DNA of 64,000 bases, taken from contig JADJWQ010000002.1 of NCBI GenBank assembly GCA_016716265.1, positions 85,001-149,000 on the forward strand, written 5' to 3'. The DNA is from Planctomycetota bacterium. Its GTDB lineage: Bacteria; Planctomycetota; UBA1135; UBA2386. The position numbers and the translations under genes were made by a program. The notes beneath the pieces were generated by a model. The model searched no databases and was not told the DNA's origin. It saw only the letters and a program-made list of their open reading frames with translations. Shown piece by piece: positions 10,530-18,046 of the stretch (its first letter is position 1; every line of letters begins with the position of its first letter).

Positions 10530-11705
10530 TCAGAACGAGCCGCTGAACACCTGGAAGAAGGTGCCGATCGGCGCCGACTCGCGGGCGTCCTCGATCGCGC
10601 GCGCGACCTGGTTGAGCACCCGCGAGAACTGCTCGCCGAGCTCCTCGTCGGTCAACAGCCTCGCCAGCAGACCCCGGCCGTTGCGTGCGTCGTCCACGAT
10701 CGCGTCGATGCCGGCGACGATCGAGACGAAGCGGTCGCGCGTGTCCCGGCCGGCGACGAGCTCTCCGACCAGTCCGGACTCGGGGTCGCTCAGCCGGCCG
10801 GAGAAGTCGCGGGCGTTGGCGACCGTCGTGCGGAGGTCCGCTGCGAAGCCTTCGTCCTGCAGCAGCAGCCCCACCGTGCCGCGCCCCTCCCGGACGTCGC
10901 GTGCGACCTTGGCGAAGTCGTCGGCGATGCCCGCGACGACGTCCGCGAGCTCGCCGTCGTTCAGCAGGCGGCCGACCAGGCCTGCGCCGCGATCGGCCTT
11001 GTCGGCCACCGACCGGAAGCTCGCGACGGTCGCGGCGATGTCCTCGCCCATCGGCTGGTCGTAGATCAGGCGCCCGACCGTGCCGCTCCCGCTCTCGATC
11101 TGCACGAGGCTGCGGCGCAGGCTCTGGGCCGTACCGAGCAACGCGTCGTAGAGCGCGCCGTCGGTCAGCAGCTTGCCGAGCGTACCCTCACCGCGGTTGA
11201 CGCTCTGGACCATCTCCCGCAGACCGGCGACGAAGGCCTTGAGATCGGCCTCGAGCTGCGGGTCGCCGAACAGCTTGGCGATCGAATCGAGGCCGCTGTC
11301 GCGCTGCGTCCCGAGCAGCGGCTGGGTCGGCGGGACGACGGACGCGCCATCGCCCGGGTCGATCTGGATCTGCCGGCCACCGAGCAGCGAGCCCTCCGCG
11401 ATCATCACCTCGGCTCGCTCGGTCAGGCGGACCGGCCGGTCGAAGCGGACGGTGACGATGATCCGCCGCTGCGGATCCATGGCGCCCGGGTCGTAGACGA
11501 CCTGCTCGACCTCGCCCATCCGATTGCCGAGCACGAACACGTTGTCCCCGACCCGGAGCCCGGCCGCGTTGGCGAAGTAGATCGTGCGCACCTCGGTCTC
11601 GCGCAGGAACGGCAGGTCCTTGAGGAACAGCGTCGCCGTCACGAGCGTGCCGAGGGCCGCGAAGAACACGAGCCCGAGGATCAGGTCCTGTCTGGGACGT
11701 TCCAT
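10530..11705 (-). CDS. MCE-domain lipid-transport protein (MlaD-like) with six C-terminal repeats
   Basis: Inner-membrane-anchored substrate-binding subunit of an Mla-type phospholipid transporter. 391 aa. A single N-terminal membrane helix (ILGLVFFAALGTLVTA) is followed by an MCE domain (about 38-125; GLRVGDNVFVLGNRMGEV, GSLLGGRQIQI). From about residue 168 to the end there are six repeats of roughly 34 aa with the core G-x-G-T/L-h-G-x-L-h, for example EGTLGKLLTD, SGTVGRLIYD and RGTVGLLLQD. Proteobacterial MlaD lacks such an arm; the repeats could form a helical stalk across the periplasm (inference). It is the last gene of the mla group, 62 bp after mlaF. Confidence 0.9.
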   Translation of the reverse strand: MERPRQDLILGLVFFAALGTLVTATLFLKDLPFLRETEVRTIYFANAAGLRVGDNVFVLGNRMGEVEQVVYDPGAMDPQRRIIVTVRFDRPVRLTERAEVMIAEGSLLGGRQIQIDPGDGASVVPPTQPLLGTQRDSGLDSIAKLFGDPQLEADLKAFVAGLREMVQSVNRGEGTLGKLLTDGALYDALLGTAQSLRRSLVQIESGSGTVGRLIYDQPMGEDIAATVASFRSVADKADRGAGLVGRLLNDGELADVVAGIADDFAKVARDVREGRGTVGLLLQDEGFAADLRTTVANARDFSGRLSDPESGLVGELVAGRDTRDRFVSIVAGIDAIVDDARNGRGLLARLLTDEELGEQFSRVLNQVARAIEDARESAPIGTFFQVFSGSF

Positions 11706-11767
11706 TCCGATTCACTCCGGGGTCGACAGCGAGCCGGGCCCGCACCGGTCACTCGGGTATGTCGCGC

Positions 11768-12496
11768 TCAATCGGCACCTCCGCTGAGGAAGCTCCGGAC
11801 GAGGGGGACCGACGAATCGCGCATCTCGTCGATGGTTCCTTCGGCGACGATCCGTCCATTGTCGAGCACGCCGATCCGGTCGCCGGTGTCGAACGCGCAG
11901 GCGCGGCTGTGGGTGACGATCAGGCCGGTGACCCCCAGCCGGTCGCGAACCTCGGCGATCAGGCGGTGGATCTGCTCGGACATGATCGGGTCGAGACCCG
12001 CGTTCGGCTCGTCGTAGAGCACGTAGTCCGGTTCCGTGACCAGCGCGCGGGCCAGGCCCGTGCGCAGCTTCATGCCGCCCGAGATGCTCGCGGGATACTG
12101 ATCCGCCGCGTGGTCCATGCCGACCATGCGCAGGGTCTGGTGCACGCGGTCGGCGATCTCGTCCTCGCGCATACGGCGATTCTCCCGCAGGGGCAGGGCG
12201 ACGTTCTGCGCCACGGTCAGCCAGTTGATCAGCGCGCCGTTCTGGAACAGGTAGCCCATCCTGCGGCGGAGGCTGGCGAGACCCTTGCGGTCGAGGTGCG
12301 GGACGTCGATCCCATCGACGACGACCTCGCCGCGATCCGGGGTCAGGATCCCGATCACGTGCTTCAGCGTGACGCTCTTGCCGGTCCCGGAGCGGCCCAT
12401 CAACACGTAGTTGAGGCCCTCGGGAACCACGAGGTCGAGGCCGTCGAGGATCTGTCGGTCCCCGAGGCGCTTGTGGACGTCGCGGAGCTCGATCAT
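11768..12496 (-). CDS. mlaF: ABC transporter ATP-binding protein, MlaF family
   Basis: ATPase of the Mla-type lipid transporter, partner of the MlaE permease; cytosolic face. About 242 aa. Walker A is GRSGTGKS, the Q-loop region is GYLFQNGALINWLTV, the signature is SISGGMKLRTGLARAL (ISGGM is typical of MlaF rather than LSGGQ), Walker B is YVLYDEPNAGLD and the switch His lies in VTHS. The ATG at 12496 overlaps the mlaE stop (ATGA). Longer upstream frames run through mlaE in another frame and are spurious. Confidence 0.95.
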   Translation of the reverse strand: MIELRDVHKRLGDRQILDGLDLVVPEGLNYVLMGRSGTGKSVTLKHVIGILTPDRGEVVVDGIDVPHLDRKGLASLRRRMGYLFQNGALINWLTVAQNVALPLRENRRMREDEIADRVHQTLRMVGMDHAADQYPASISGGMKLRTGLARALVTEPDYVLYDEPNAGLDPIMSEQIHRLIAEVRDRLGVTGLIVTHSRACAFDTGDRIGVLDNGRIVAEGTIDEMRDSSVPLVRSFLSGGAD

Positions 12497-13341
12497 CCCC
12501 GCAGCAGGAAGTAGTAGAGCCAGGTGATCGCGTAGCCGAACACGATGATCAGCACGACCGACGTCATGACGGCGTGCTGCACCGCGCGGCCCACGCCCAG
12601 TGCGCCGCCGGTCGCCCGCAGGCCCGCCGAGCAGCTCACCGTCGCGATGGTGCAGCCGAACACGACCGCCTTGAACAGGCCGACGTAGATGTCCTCGGGC
12701 AGCCACTCGTCGGCGGGGGCCAGCGAGGCGCGCACTGCACTCCAATAGGTCGTCTGGGTGATGCCGAGGCTCGTACCTGCGATCGCGGCGCCGCCCGCGA
12801 CGCCGACGAGGTCGGCGAACACGGTGACGATCGGGCAGATGATCGTCAGCCCGACGATGCGCGGCAATGCCAGGTAGTTCACCGCATCGATCGACATCAC
12901 ATCGAGCGCGGTGACCTCCTCCGAGACGGTCATCGTGCCGAGTTCCGCGGCGATCGCCGAGCCGACCGTCGCGGCGAGGATGATGCCGGTCATCAGCGGC
13001 CCCATCTCGCGGCACATCGACAGGGACACGATGCTGCCGATCGCGTCCGATTGACCGTAGCGGCGCAGCTCCAGTCCGGTCTGCAGCGCGAGGATCATGC
13101 CGGCGAAGAACGCGACGGTGAGCGCGACCGGCAGCGCGCGTACGCCGGCGGCGTAGGCGGCGTCGAGCGTGAACCGCAGCCGGCGTGGCAGATAGTGGAT
13201 GGACGTGGCCGCGCGAAGCAGCAGTCCGACCGCGTAGCCGGCGGACTGGGAGTGGGACGCGGTGAAGCGGCCGACCGACCGCAGCATGGCCGCCGGCGCT
13301 CCGAGCAGCGAACCGCCGGATCGGCCCGACGTGCTCGTCAT
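12493..13341 (-). CDS. mlaE: ABC transporter permease, MlaE family
   Basis: Integral membrane permease of the Mla-type lipid transporter. About 282 aa. It shows the MlaE pattern: an N-terminal amphipathic part, then helices around VALTVAFFAGMILALQTGLEL, the conserved cytoplasmic segment GTMTVSEEVTALDVMSIDAV, and three further helices ending in VVLIIVFGYAITWLYYF. I chose the ATG at 13341, which overlaps the stop of the upstream lipoprotein gene (ATGA), over an ATG 20 codons earlier that would lie inside that gene. Gene order lipoprotein-mlaE-mlaF-mlaD implies one transcript. Confidence 0.95.
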   Translation of the reverse strand: MTSTSGRSGGSLLGAPAAMLRSVGRFTASHSQSAGYAVGLLLRAATSIHYLPRRLRFTLDAAYAAGVRALPVALTVAFFAGMILALQTGLELRRYGQSDAIGSIVSLSMCREMGPLMTGIILAATVGSAIAAELGTMTVSEEVTALDVMSIDAVNYLALPRIVGLTIICPIVTVFADLVGVAGGAAIAGTSLGITQTTYWSAVRASLAPADEWLPEDIYVGLFKAVVFGCTIATVSCSAGLRATGGALGVGRAVQHAVMTSVVLIIVFGYAITWLYYFLLRG

Positions 13342-14813
13342 CGCGGTTCCTCCGCGGCGTCGACCGGCGCGGACGTCCCGGTCCAGGGGATCGGGATGCA
13401 CTGCAGCAGCCAGACGGTGCCGCCGCCGGCGTCACCCTCGTAGCTGAACAGGAGCGGCACGCTCGTCTGCCGCCGCTCGCCGCGTCGCCGCGTGGTGTAG
13501 AGATTGCCGATCAGCTCCATCGACTCGTCGTCGCTGGCGCGCCGGCGTCCCTTCGCGAGGGTCCACAGGAAGCCGTACGCCTCCTCGATACCGTAGGCGT
13601 TGCCTTCGCGGTAGGGCCAGATCGACAGCGCACTCCAGTCACCGGTCTCGTTGCCGTCCGCGTCGACGGAGGACTGGACATGGAACAGCGGCCACACCTT
13701 GACGAAGTCGTCGCTCCCGCCGTCGCTCCGGTCCCGGTGCACGCGCCAGTAGAACGGCAGCACCCAGTCCTGCTGCTGCACACCCTCCGGATCGCGGTAC
13801 TCGCGCAACCAGATCAGTGGCCACAGGAACACCCACGCGAGCTGACGGTCGGTGACGGTGCGCGCGACGACCGGCCACAGCCACCAGCGATACAGGCGGA
13901 ACGCGTCGCTGCTATCCTCCTCGAATTTGAAGAACGGCCACAGCAGGCTGAGCTTGCGCGAGCGACCCTCGATCTCGAGCCCCTCGAACAGCGGCCACAG
14001 CGTCGTCCAGCCGAACACTCGGTCGCTCCAGCGCTGACCCCACAGCGGCCAGACCAGGAAGTGCTGGACGGGGTCGTCCGAGTCGCGCCGCTCGACGCCC
14101 CAGTGGAGGAACGGCCACAGCAGCGACCAGCGCCAGTACTTGGAGTCGGCGGCGTACATCCACAGCGGGAAGATGCGGTGCCAACGGAAGCCGCCCGGAC
14201 CGTGACCCCAGCCGGCGAACGGCCACAGCAGGACGTTGCCGACCCGGCCGTCCTTCTCGGTGCGCGTGTACAGCGGCCACAGCACGAACAGCAGCCGGTT
14301 GTAGGTCAGGAAGTCCGGGAGGTCGGCGTAGAACGGGAACACGCCGAAGTAGTCCTCGGCGCCGTCCTCGCGCGTGCCGCCCCACAGGAACGGGAACAGT
14401 GCGTACCAGTCGGTCTCCCGCTGGCCGTCGCCGTTCGGGCGGGCGCGCCACCAGTACAGCGGGAACAACCGGGAGCTCGTCTCCTGTCCGTCGCTGCGGT
14501 GGCGGCCGAGTGGCCACAGGTATTGGTGCTCGACCGCCGCGCGGCCGACGATGTGCGTCTCGGGTTCGGTGACGCGTCGGTAGAACGGTCGGATCCGACA
14601 GTCGTGACCGCCGTCGGGGGTCCGCTCGTAGTGGAACACCGGCCAGAGCACGTCGACCTCGAGCGGGCGGCCGTCCTCGTCGAGCCGCTGGCGGTAGAGC
14701 GGCGACAGGTTGAACTCGCTCGGCAGCCACGTGCAACCGGGCGCCGCGCTCGTGCCGAGCAGGAGCATGCAGGCCGCGATGCGCGCCGCCGCCAGTCGAC
14801 CTGCTCGATTCAT
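13338..14813 (-). CDS. Predicted lipoprotein built of W-P-L/F repeats, function unknown
   Basis: I do not recognise a described family. About 491 aa. A signal peptide with a hydrophobic core (ACMLLLGTSAA) ends at Cys27, with a non-ideal lipobox (PGC). The rest is about 18-19 repeats of roughly 24 residues, each centred on a core such as LWPL, LLWPF, IFPLW or LFPFLW, and alternating with short charged turns. The protein is very rich in Trp, Phe, Tyr and Arg, and the pattern looks like successive aromatic beta strands. It is translationally coupled to mlaE (ATGA), so a role in envelope lipid transport is a fair inference. The start is ambiguous: ATGs at 14849, 14825 and 14813; the last gives the most normal signal peptide. 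Confidence 0.75.
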   Translation of the reverse strand: MNRAGRLAAARIAACMLLLGTSAAPGCTWLPSEFNLSPLYRQRLDEDGRPLEVDVLWPVFHYERTPDGGHDCRIRPFYRRVTEPETHIVGRAAVEHQYLWPLGRHRSDGQETSSRLFPLYWWRARPNGDGQRETDWYALFPFLWGGTREDGAEDYFGVFPFYADLPDFLTYNRLLFVLWPLYTRTEKDGRVGNVLLWPFAGWGHGPGGFRWHRIFPLWMYAADSKYWRWSLLWPFLHWGVERRDSDDPVQHFLVWPLWGQRWSDRVFGWTTLWPLFEGLEIEGRSRKLSLLWPFFKFEEDSSDAFRLYRWWLWPVVARTVTDRQLAWVFLWPLIWLREYRDPEGVQQQDWVLPFYWRVHRDRSDGGSDDFVKVWPLFHVQSSVDADGNETGDWSALSIWPYREGNAYGIEEAYGFLWTLAKGRRRASDDESMELIGNLYTTRRRGERRQTSVPLLFSYEGDAGGGTVWLLQCIPIPWTGTSAPVDAAEEPR

Positions 14814-14904
14814 CCGCAGCACCATACGCGCAGGGGCGCGATTCTCCATCCCGCAGGTCGCGCGTCACATGCGCGGAACGGTGACCTTCGCGTTTGCGTG
14901 GGGG

Positions 14905-15005
14905 CGGGTCGCGGCCTCGGCTGGGCCGGGTCGTCGACTCCCGTCGCGAGGTTGCGCGACCTCGCGACGGGATCACGTGGAACATCCACGCTAGACTCGG
15001 GCGAC
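14905..15005. promoter_or_regulatory. Divergent regulatory region with a 13-bp-arm inverted repeat
   Basis: CCCGTCGCGAGGT (14940-14952) and ACCTCGCGACGGG (14959-14971) are perfect inverted copies around TGCGCG. Towards the plus gene, GGGATC (14969-14974) and TAGACT (14992-14997) are 17 bp apart and could be -35/-10; the predicted start of transcription would fall at or near the ATG at 15006, so the mRNA may be leaderless. A second copy of the same element faces the minus-strand W-P-L/mla operon but lacks a clear TAGACT. The element recurs at 19251-19300. A smaller hairpin (CGTGG/CCACG) lies at 14976-14990. Confidence 0.6.
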
Positions 15006-15551
15006 ATGGGAGCACGGTGGTGGCGGTTCTCCGGGTCCTCGGTGCCGGCCGGCGCGGCCGGGCCGTTCGCCCGGTCGTTGTCGTTGGCGCTGCTGTCGGT
15101 GTTCGCGCAGGGCTGCGCGTCGACGCAGCCCGAGCCGGTCGATCCGGCGCTCGTCGAGCGCACCGAGGCGAGGCTGCTCGCTCCGTACGCGGAGGAGCGC
15201 GCGGTGTTGTGCGATCGGCTCGAGCTCGTGCTGTCCGCCAACTTCGTCGATCAGCTGACGCTGCCGACCGCGCTGCCCGCAGTGCAGGCCGAGACGCGTC
15301 GCGAGCTGCCCGACGGTGGCTCGATCCGCGAGTTCACGACCTCCGGCGCCGCGACCCTCGAGTTCTTCGTCGCGGCGACGCGGTTCGTCGTCAGCGGCCA
15401 GGGCCGGGCGCGCGTCGAGGTGCTCGGCGGGCGCTCGGCCTACCGGCTGTCCGCGAAGGCGGCCGGTCACGTGGTCGTGGTGACGGCGACCGGCCACGGC
15501 CCGGAGGTCGCCGAGCTCGCGATCGACGATGGCGAGCAGCGCGTGCGATGA
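15006..15551 (+). CDS. Predicted lipoprotein, function unknown
   Basis: 181 aa. A long basic N-region, a hydrophobic stretch (SLALLSVFAQ) and Cys37 (AQGC) form a plausible lipoprotein signal. The mature part begins with an acidic helix (LVERTEARLLAPYAEERAVL), then a beta-rich region with short hydrophobic strands (LEFFVAATRFVVSG, HVVVVTATG). I see no known domain or catalytic motif. It overlaps the following TPR gene by 4 bp (ATGA), so the two are probably made together. They are divergent from the W-P-L/mla operon across a shared regulatory region, which hints at an envelope role. Confidence 0.75.
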   Translation: MGARWWRFSGSSVPAGAAGPFARSLSLALLSVFAQGCASTQPEPVDPALVERTEARLLAPYAEERAVLCDRLELVLSANFVDQLTLPTALPAVQAETRRELPDGGSIREFTTSGAATLEFFVAATRFVVSGQGRARVEVLGGRSAYRLSAKAAGHVVVVTATGHGPEVAELAIDDGEQRVR

Positions 15552-16618
15552 GCGACCTCCGCGGGATGCTCGCGCACGCTCTGCTGCTCGTCACGAGCGC
15601 GCTGTGCGGTTGCGCCGATCAGCCGATCCCCGTCGCCGCTGCGCGGGACTATGCAGCCTGCGACGCGGTCGATTGGCCGCAGCTCCGCGCGCAGGTGCGC
15701 GGCCCGGATGCTGCGGCGGCATTCCCGAGGCTGCTCGAGCTCGTCCGGCGCTGTCCGGAGTTCGTGCCGGGGCACGATCTGCTGCAGGACCTCGGGCGCC
15801 GGCTCGGGGGTGAGGCCGAGAGCGCGATGCGCGCCTACTACGCGAAACGCGACGACGACGGCAAGTCGCCGGTGACGCCCTACGTCCGCGCCCGGCTGGA
15901 GCCGTCGCCGGCGCGCCGTCGCGACCTGCTCGAAGAGGCGCTGCGCCGCGAGCCCGGCGCGTGGTTCGCGTCCCGCGAGCTGGGCGAGCTCTGGCAGCAG
16001 AGCGGCAACCTGGAGGCCGCGTTCGAGAGCTACGAGCGCGCGGTCCGGCTCCGCGCCGACGACGCGCGCGCCAACCTCGGGCTCTCGCGCGTGCTGTCCG
16101 CCCTCGGCCGCGGCGACGCCGCCGAGCGCTACTTCGCGGCCTACCTGGCCGCCGAACCCGACGACGAGGCGGTGACCGTCGAACTCGTCCGGCTGCAGAT
16201 CTACTCGCTCGGCAAGGCGGCGGAGGCGGAGCCGCGCCTGCAATGGCTGCTGCATCGCCGGCCGGACGACGTTTCGCTGTGGATGGACGAGGCCGCGATC
16301 GCCTGGCAGCGCGGCCAGCAGAGTGTCGCGGCTGGTCACTATCGGCGGGTGCTGCGCGCCGACCCCGACAACGTCCGTGCCGCGCTGAACCTCGGCAATC
16401 TCTACTACGGCTCGCAGGAGCGGCCCGACGCCGAGAAGCTGCGCGACTGGCCCAAGGCCCGGCAGGCCTACCGCTACCTGCTGTCGATCGATCCCGGCTC
16501 GGCGAGCGGTGCGGACGCATTCGAACGCGCCGTCAGCGTGCCGGCCCGGCTCCGGCAGATCGAGGCGGTGATCGGCGCGCCCGCCGACCCGCGACCGCCC
16601 TCGGTCTCGGATCTGTGA
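15548..16618 (+). CDS. TPR-repeat lipoprotein
   Basis: 356 aa. A short signal peptide with lipobox LCGC (Cys22) is followed by tetratricopeptide-like helices. Recognisable TPR signatures include LGELWQQSGNLEAAFESYER, LSRVLSALGRGDAAERYFAA and AGHYRRVLRADPDNVRAALN, roughly 4-6 repeats in all. Such proteins scaffold complexes at the membrane; no enzymatic motif is visible. The ATG at 15548 overlaps the upstream lipoprotein stop. Partners are unknown, and the gene could equally serve the divergent Mla-type system or be unrelated to it. Confidence 0.82.
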   Translation: MSDLRGMLAHALLLVTSALCGCADQPIPVAAARDYAACDAVDWPQLRAQVRGPDAAAAFPRLLELVRRCPEFVPGHDLLQDLGRRLGGEAESAMRAYYAKRDDDGKSPVTPYVRARLEPSPARRRDLLEEALRREPGAWFASRELGELWQQSGNLEAAFESYERAVRLRADDARANLGLSRVLSALGRGDAAERYFAAYLAAEPDDEAVTVELVRLQIYSLGKAAEAEPRLQWLLHRRPDDVSLWMDEAAIAWQRGQQSVAAGHYRRVLRADPDNVRAALNLGNLYYGSQERPDAEKLRDWPKARQAYRYLLSIDPGSASGADAFERAVSVPARLRQIEAVIGAPADPRPPSVSDL

Positions 16619-16684
16619 GCCCCGCTCGCGCCGCTGCGCGCCCACCGACCGGTGTGCGGCGGGCCGTGACCGGCCTGGCGCGCG

Positions 16685-17398
16685 TCACGGCTCGCCTGCC
16701 GAAGCCGCGGGCGCCGGCGCGCCGAGCAGCTCGCGCAGTCCGCGCGCGAGGCGATCGCGGTCGGCCCGGACGAGCCGATCGCAGCGGGAGCCGGCCCCGC
16801 GCAGGCGGTGGCGCGGCGAGTCGATCTTCGCGAAGCGGAGCCGCTCGGCGTCGCGGCGCACGAGGATGTTGCGCGGATCGAGGTTACGGTCGCGGAACCC
16901 CGCCGCGTGCAGCGCCGTGACCCAGCGGTCGAGCGCGACCAGCAGCTCGGCGCGCTCCTCGGCCGGAAGCCCCGGCAGCACGGTCGTCAGCGGCTCGCCC
17001 GGCCACGCGGCGGTGACGAGCAGGGCGCGCCGCAGCCAGCCCGCCCGCCCGCGCCACTCGCCGACCCCGAGCGGCTCGGCGCTGTCGAAGCCGTGCGCGC
17101 GCAGCCAGCACAGCGCGTCCCACTCGCGCGCGGCCCGCGACGGCGCGAGCCACGTGGTCCGCAGCGCGCCGCGCAGCCGGTCGCGTGCGCTCGGGTAGTC
17201 GTACGTCTTCAGGTAGACGGTCCGCCCGCCGGCCTCGAGCCGGCGGGTCCAGGTCGTCGGTGCGGTCGCGATCGGAGTGCCGAGCGCGGGGTCGGACAGG
17301 GCCTCGGGAGCGGGTCGGACACCGTCGGCGGCCAGCGCTCCGAGGCCGGCCCCGGCACGAATCCAGCGGCCGTAACTGAGGATTTCATCCGCCGTCAT
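16685..17398 (-). CDS. Lipopolysaccharide kinase (WaaP/InaA-like) family protein
   Basis: About 237 aa. A small protein-kinase-like fold is suggested by the nucleotide-binding Lys in RTVYLKTYDYPS, by the catalytic loop FRDRNLDPRNILVRRD (the usual H-x-D-h-x-x-x-N pattern with Phe for His), and by KIDSPRHRLRG in the place of the metal-binding DFG-like segment. The family phosphorylates LPS core sugars or Kdo, which would fit an outer-membrane organism, but the substrate cannot be read from sequence. The start is the ATG at 17398; a longer frame upstream crosses the divergent HU gene. The C-terminal 40 residues are Arg/Ala-rich. Confidence 0.7.
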   Translation of the reverse strand: MTADEILSYGRWIRAGAGLGALAADGVRPAPEALSDPALGTPIATAPTTWTRRLEAGGRTVYLKTYDYPSARDRLRGALRTTWLAPSRAAREWDALCWLRAHGFDSAEPLGVGEWRGRAGWLRRALLVTAAWPGEPLTTVLPGLPAEERAELLVALDRWVTALHAAGFRDRNLDPRNILVRRDAERLRFAKIDSPRHRLRGAGSRCDRLVRADRDRLARGLRELLGAPAPAASAGEP

Positions 17399-17488
17399 GG
17401 CCGCGGCGCTATCCTGTCCACCGGCTCGGTCCCGCTCGTGCGAACCCCCGTCAGGCCCGGGGGCGCGGTCTGCAACCGGACGACATCC

Positions 17489-17971
17489 ATGAGGACGGTC
17501 ACCAAGAAGGAGCTGGTCAACCGGATCGCCGAGAAGACCGGGCAGACCAAGGTCGTCGCCAAGGAGATCATCCAGGCGTTCCTCGACGCGATCATCGATG
17601 AGTTGGCCGAAGGCAATCGACTGGAATTCCGAGAGTTCGGAGTCTTCGAGTCGAAGGAGCGCGCCGCTCGTCGGGCCCAGAACCCGCGGACGCTGGAGCG
17701 CGTCGAGGTGCCCGCGAAGCGCATCGTCAAGTTCAAGGTGGGCCGCCTGATGCGCAAGCGCGTGTCGGGCGACGACGAGGACGACCTGCCGGAGCCGCAC
17801 GACGACGATTCCGACGGCACCGGTGCGCGAGCACCGCGCCGCGCGAGCGCAGCGCGGCCCGCGACAGATGGTTCGGGCAAGCCAGCGGCGACCGGCAAGA
17901 GCGCGGACGCGACGTCGGACCGGTCGCCGGGCGGTGCGGTCGAATCGGGCGGGTCGCCCGGGTCGAGCTGA
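17489..17971 (+). CDS. HU/IHF family DNA-binding protein with a disordered C-terminal tail
   Basis: Nucleoid-associated, DNA-bending protein. 160 aa; residues 1-92 are the HU fold (TKKELVNRIAEKTGQTK, LEFREFGVFESKERAARRAQNP, VEVPAKRIVKFKVGRLMRKRV). Residues 93-160 are an added tail that is first acidic (DDEDDLPEPHDDDSD), then rich in Ala/Ser/Gly/Pro. Standard HU is about 90 aa. Acidic or basic tails occur in HU variants of several phyla; here the tail probably tunes DNA binding (inference). It is divergent from the kinase gene with about 90 bp between starts. Confidence 0.92.
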   Translation: MRTVTKKELVNRIAEKTGQTKVVAKEIIQAFLDAIIDELAEGNRLEFREFGVFESKERAARRAQNPRTLERVEVPAKRIVKFKVGRLMRKRVSGDDEDDLPEPHDDDSDGTGARAPRRASAARPATDGSGKPAATGKSADATSDRSPGGAVESGGSPGSS

Positions 17972-18046
17972 CGCCGGCGCACCGCTCGGATCGTATCGGC
18001 GCGGATCGGATCGGCGCGGGTCTCGTCCGCGCGGGTCGTGTCGCGG

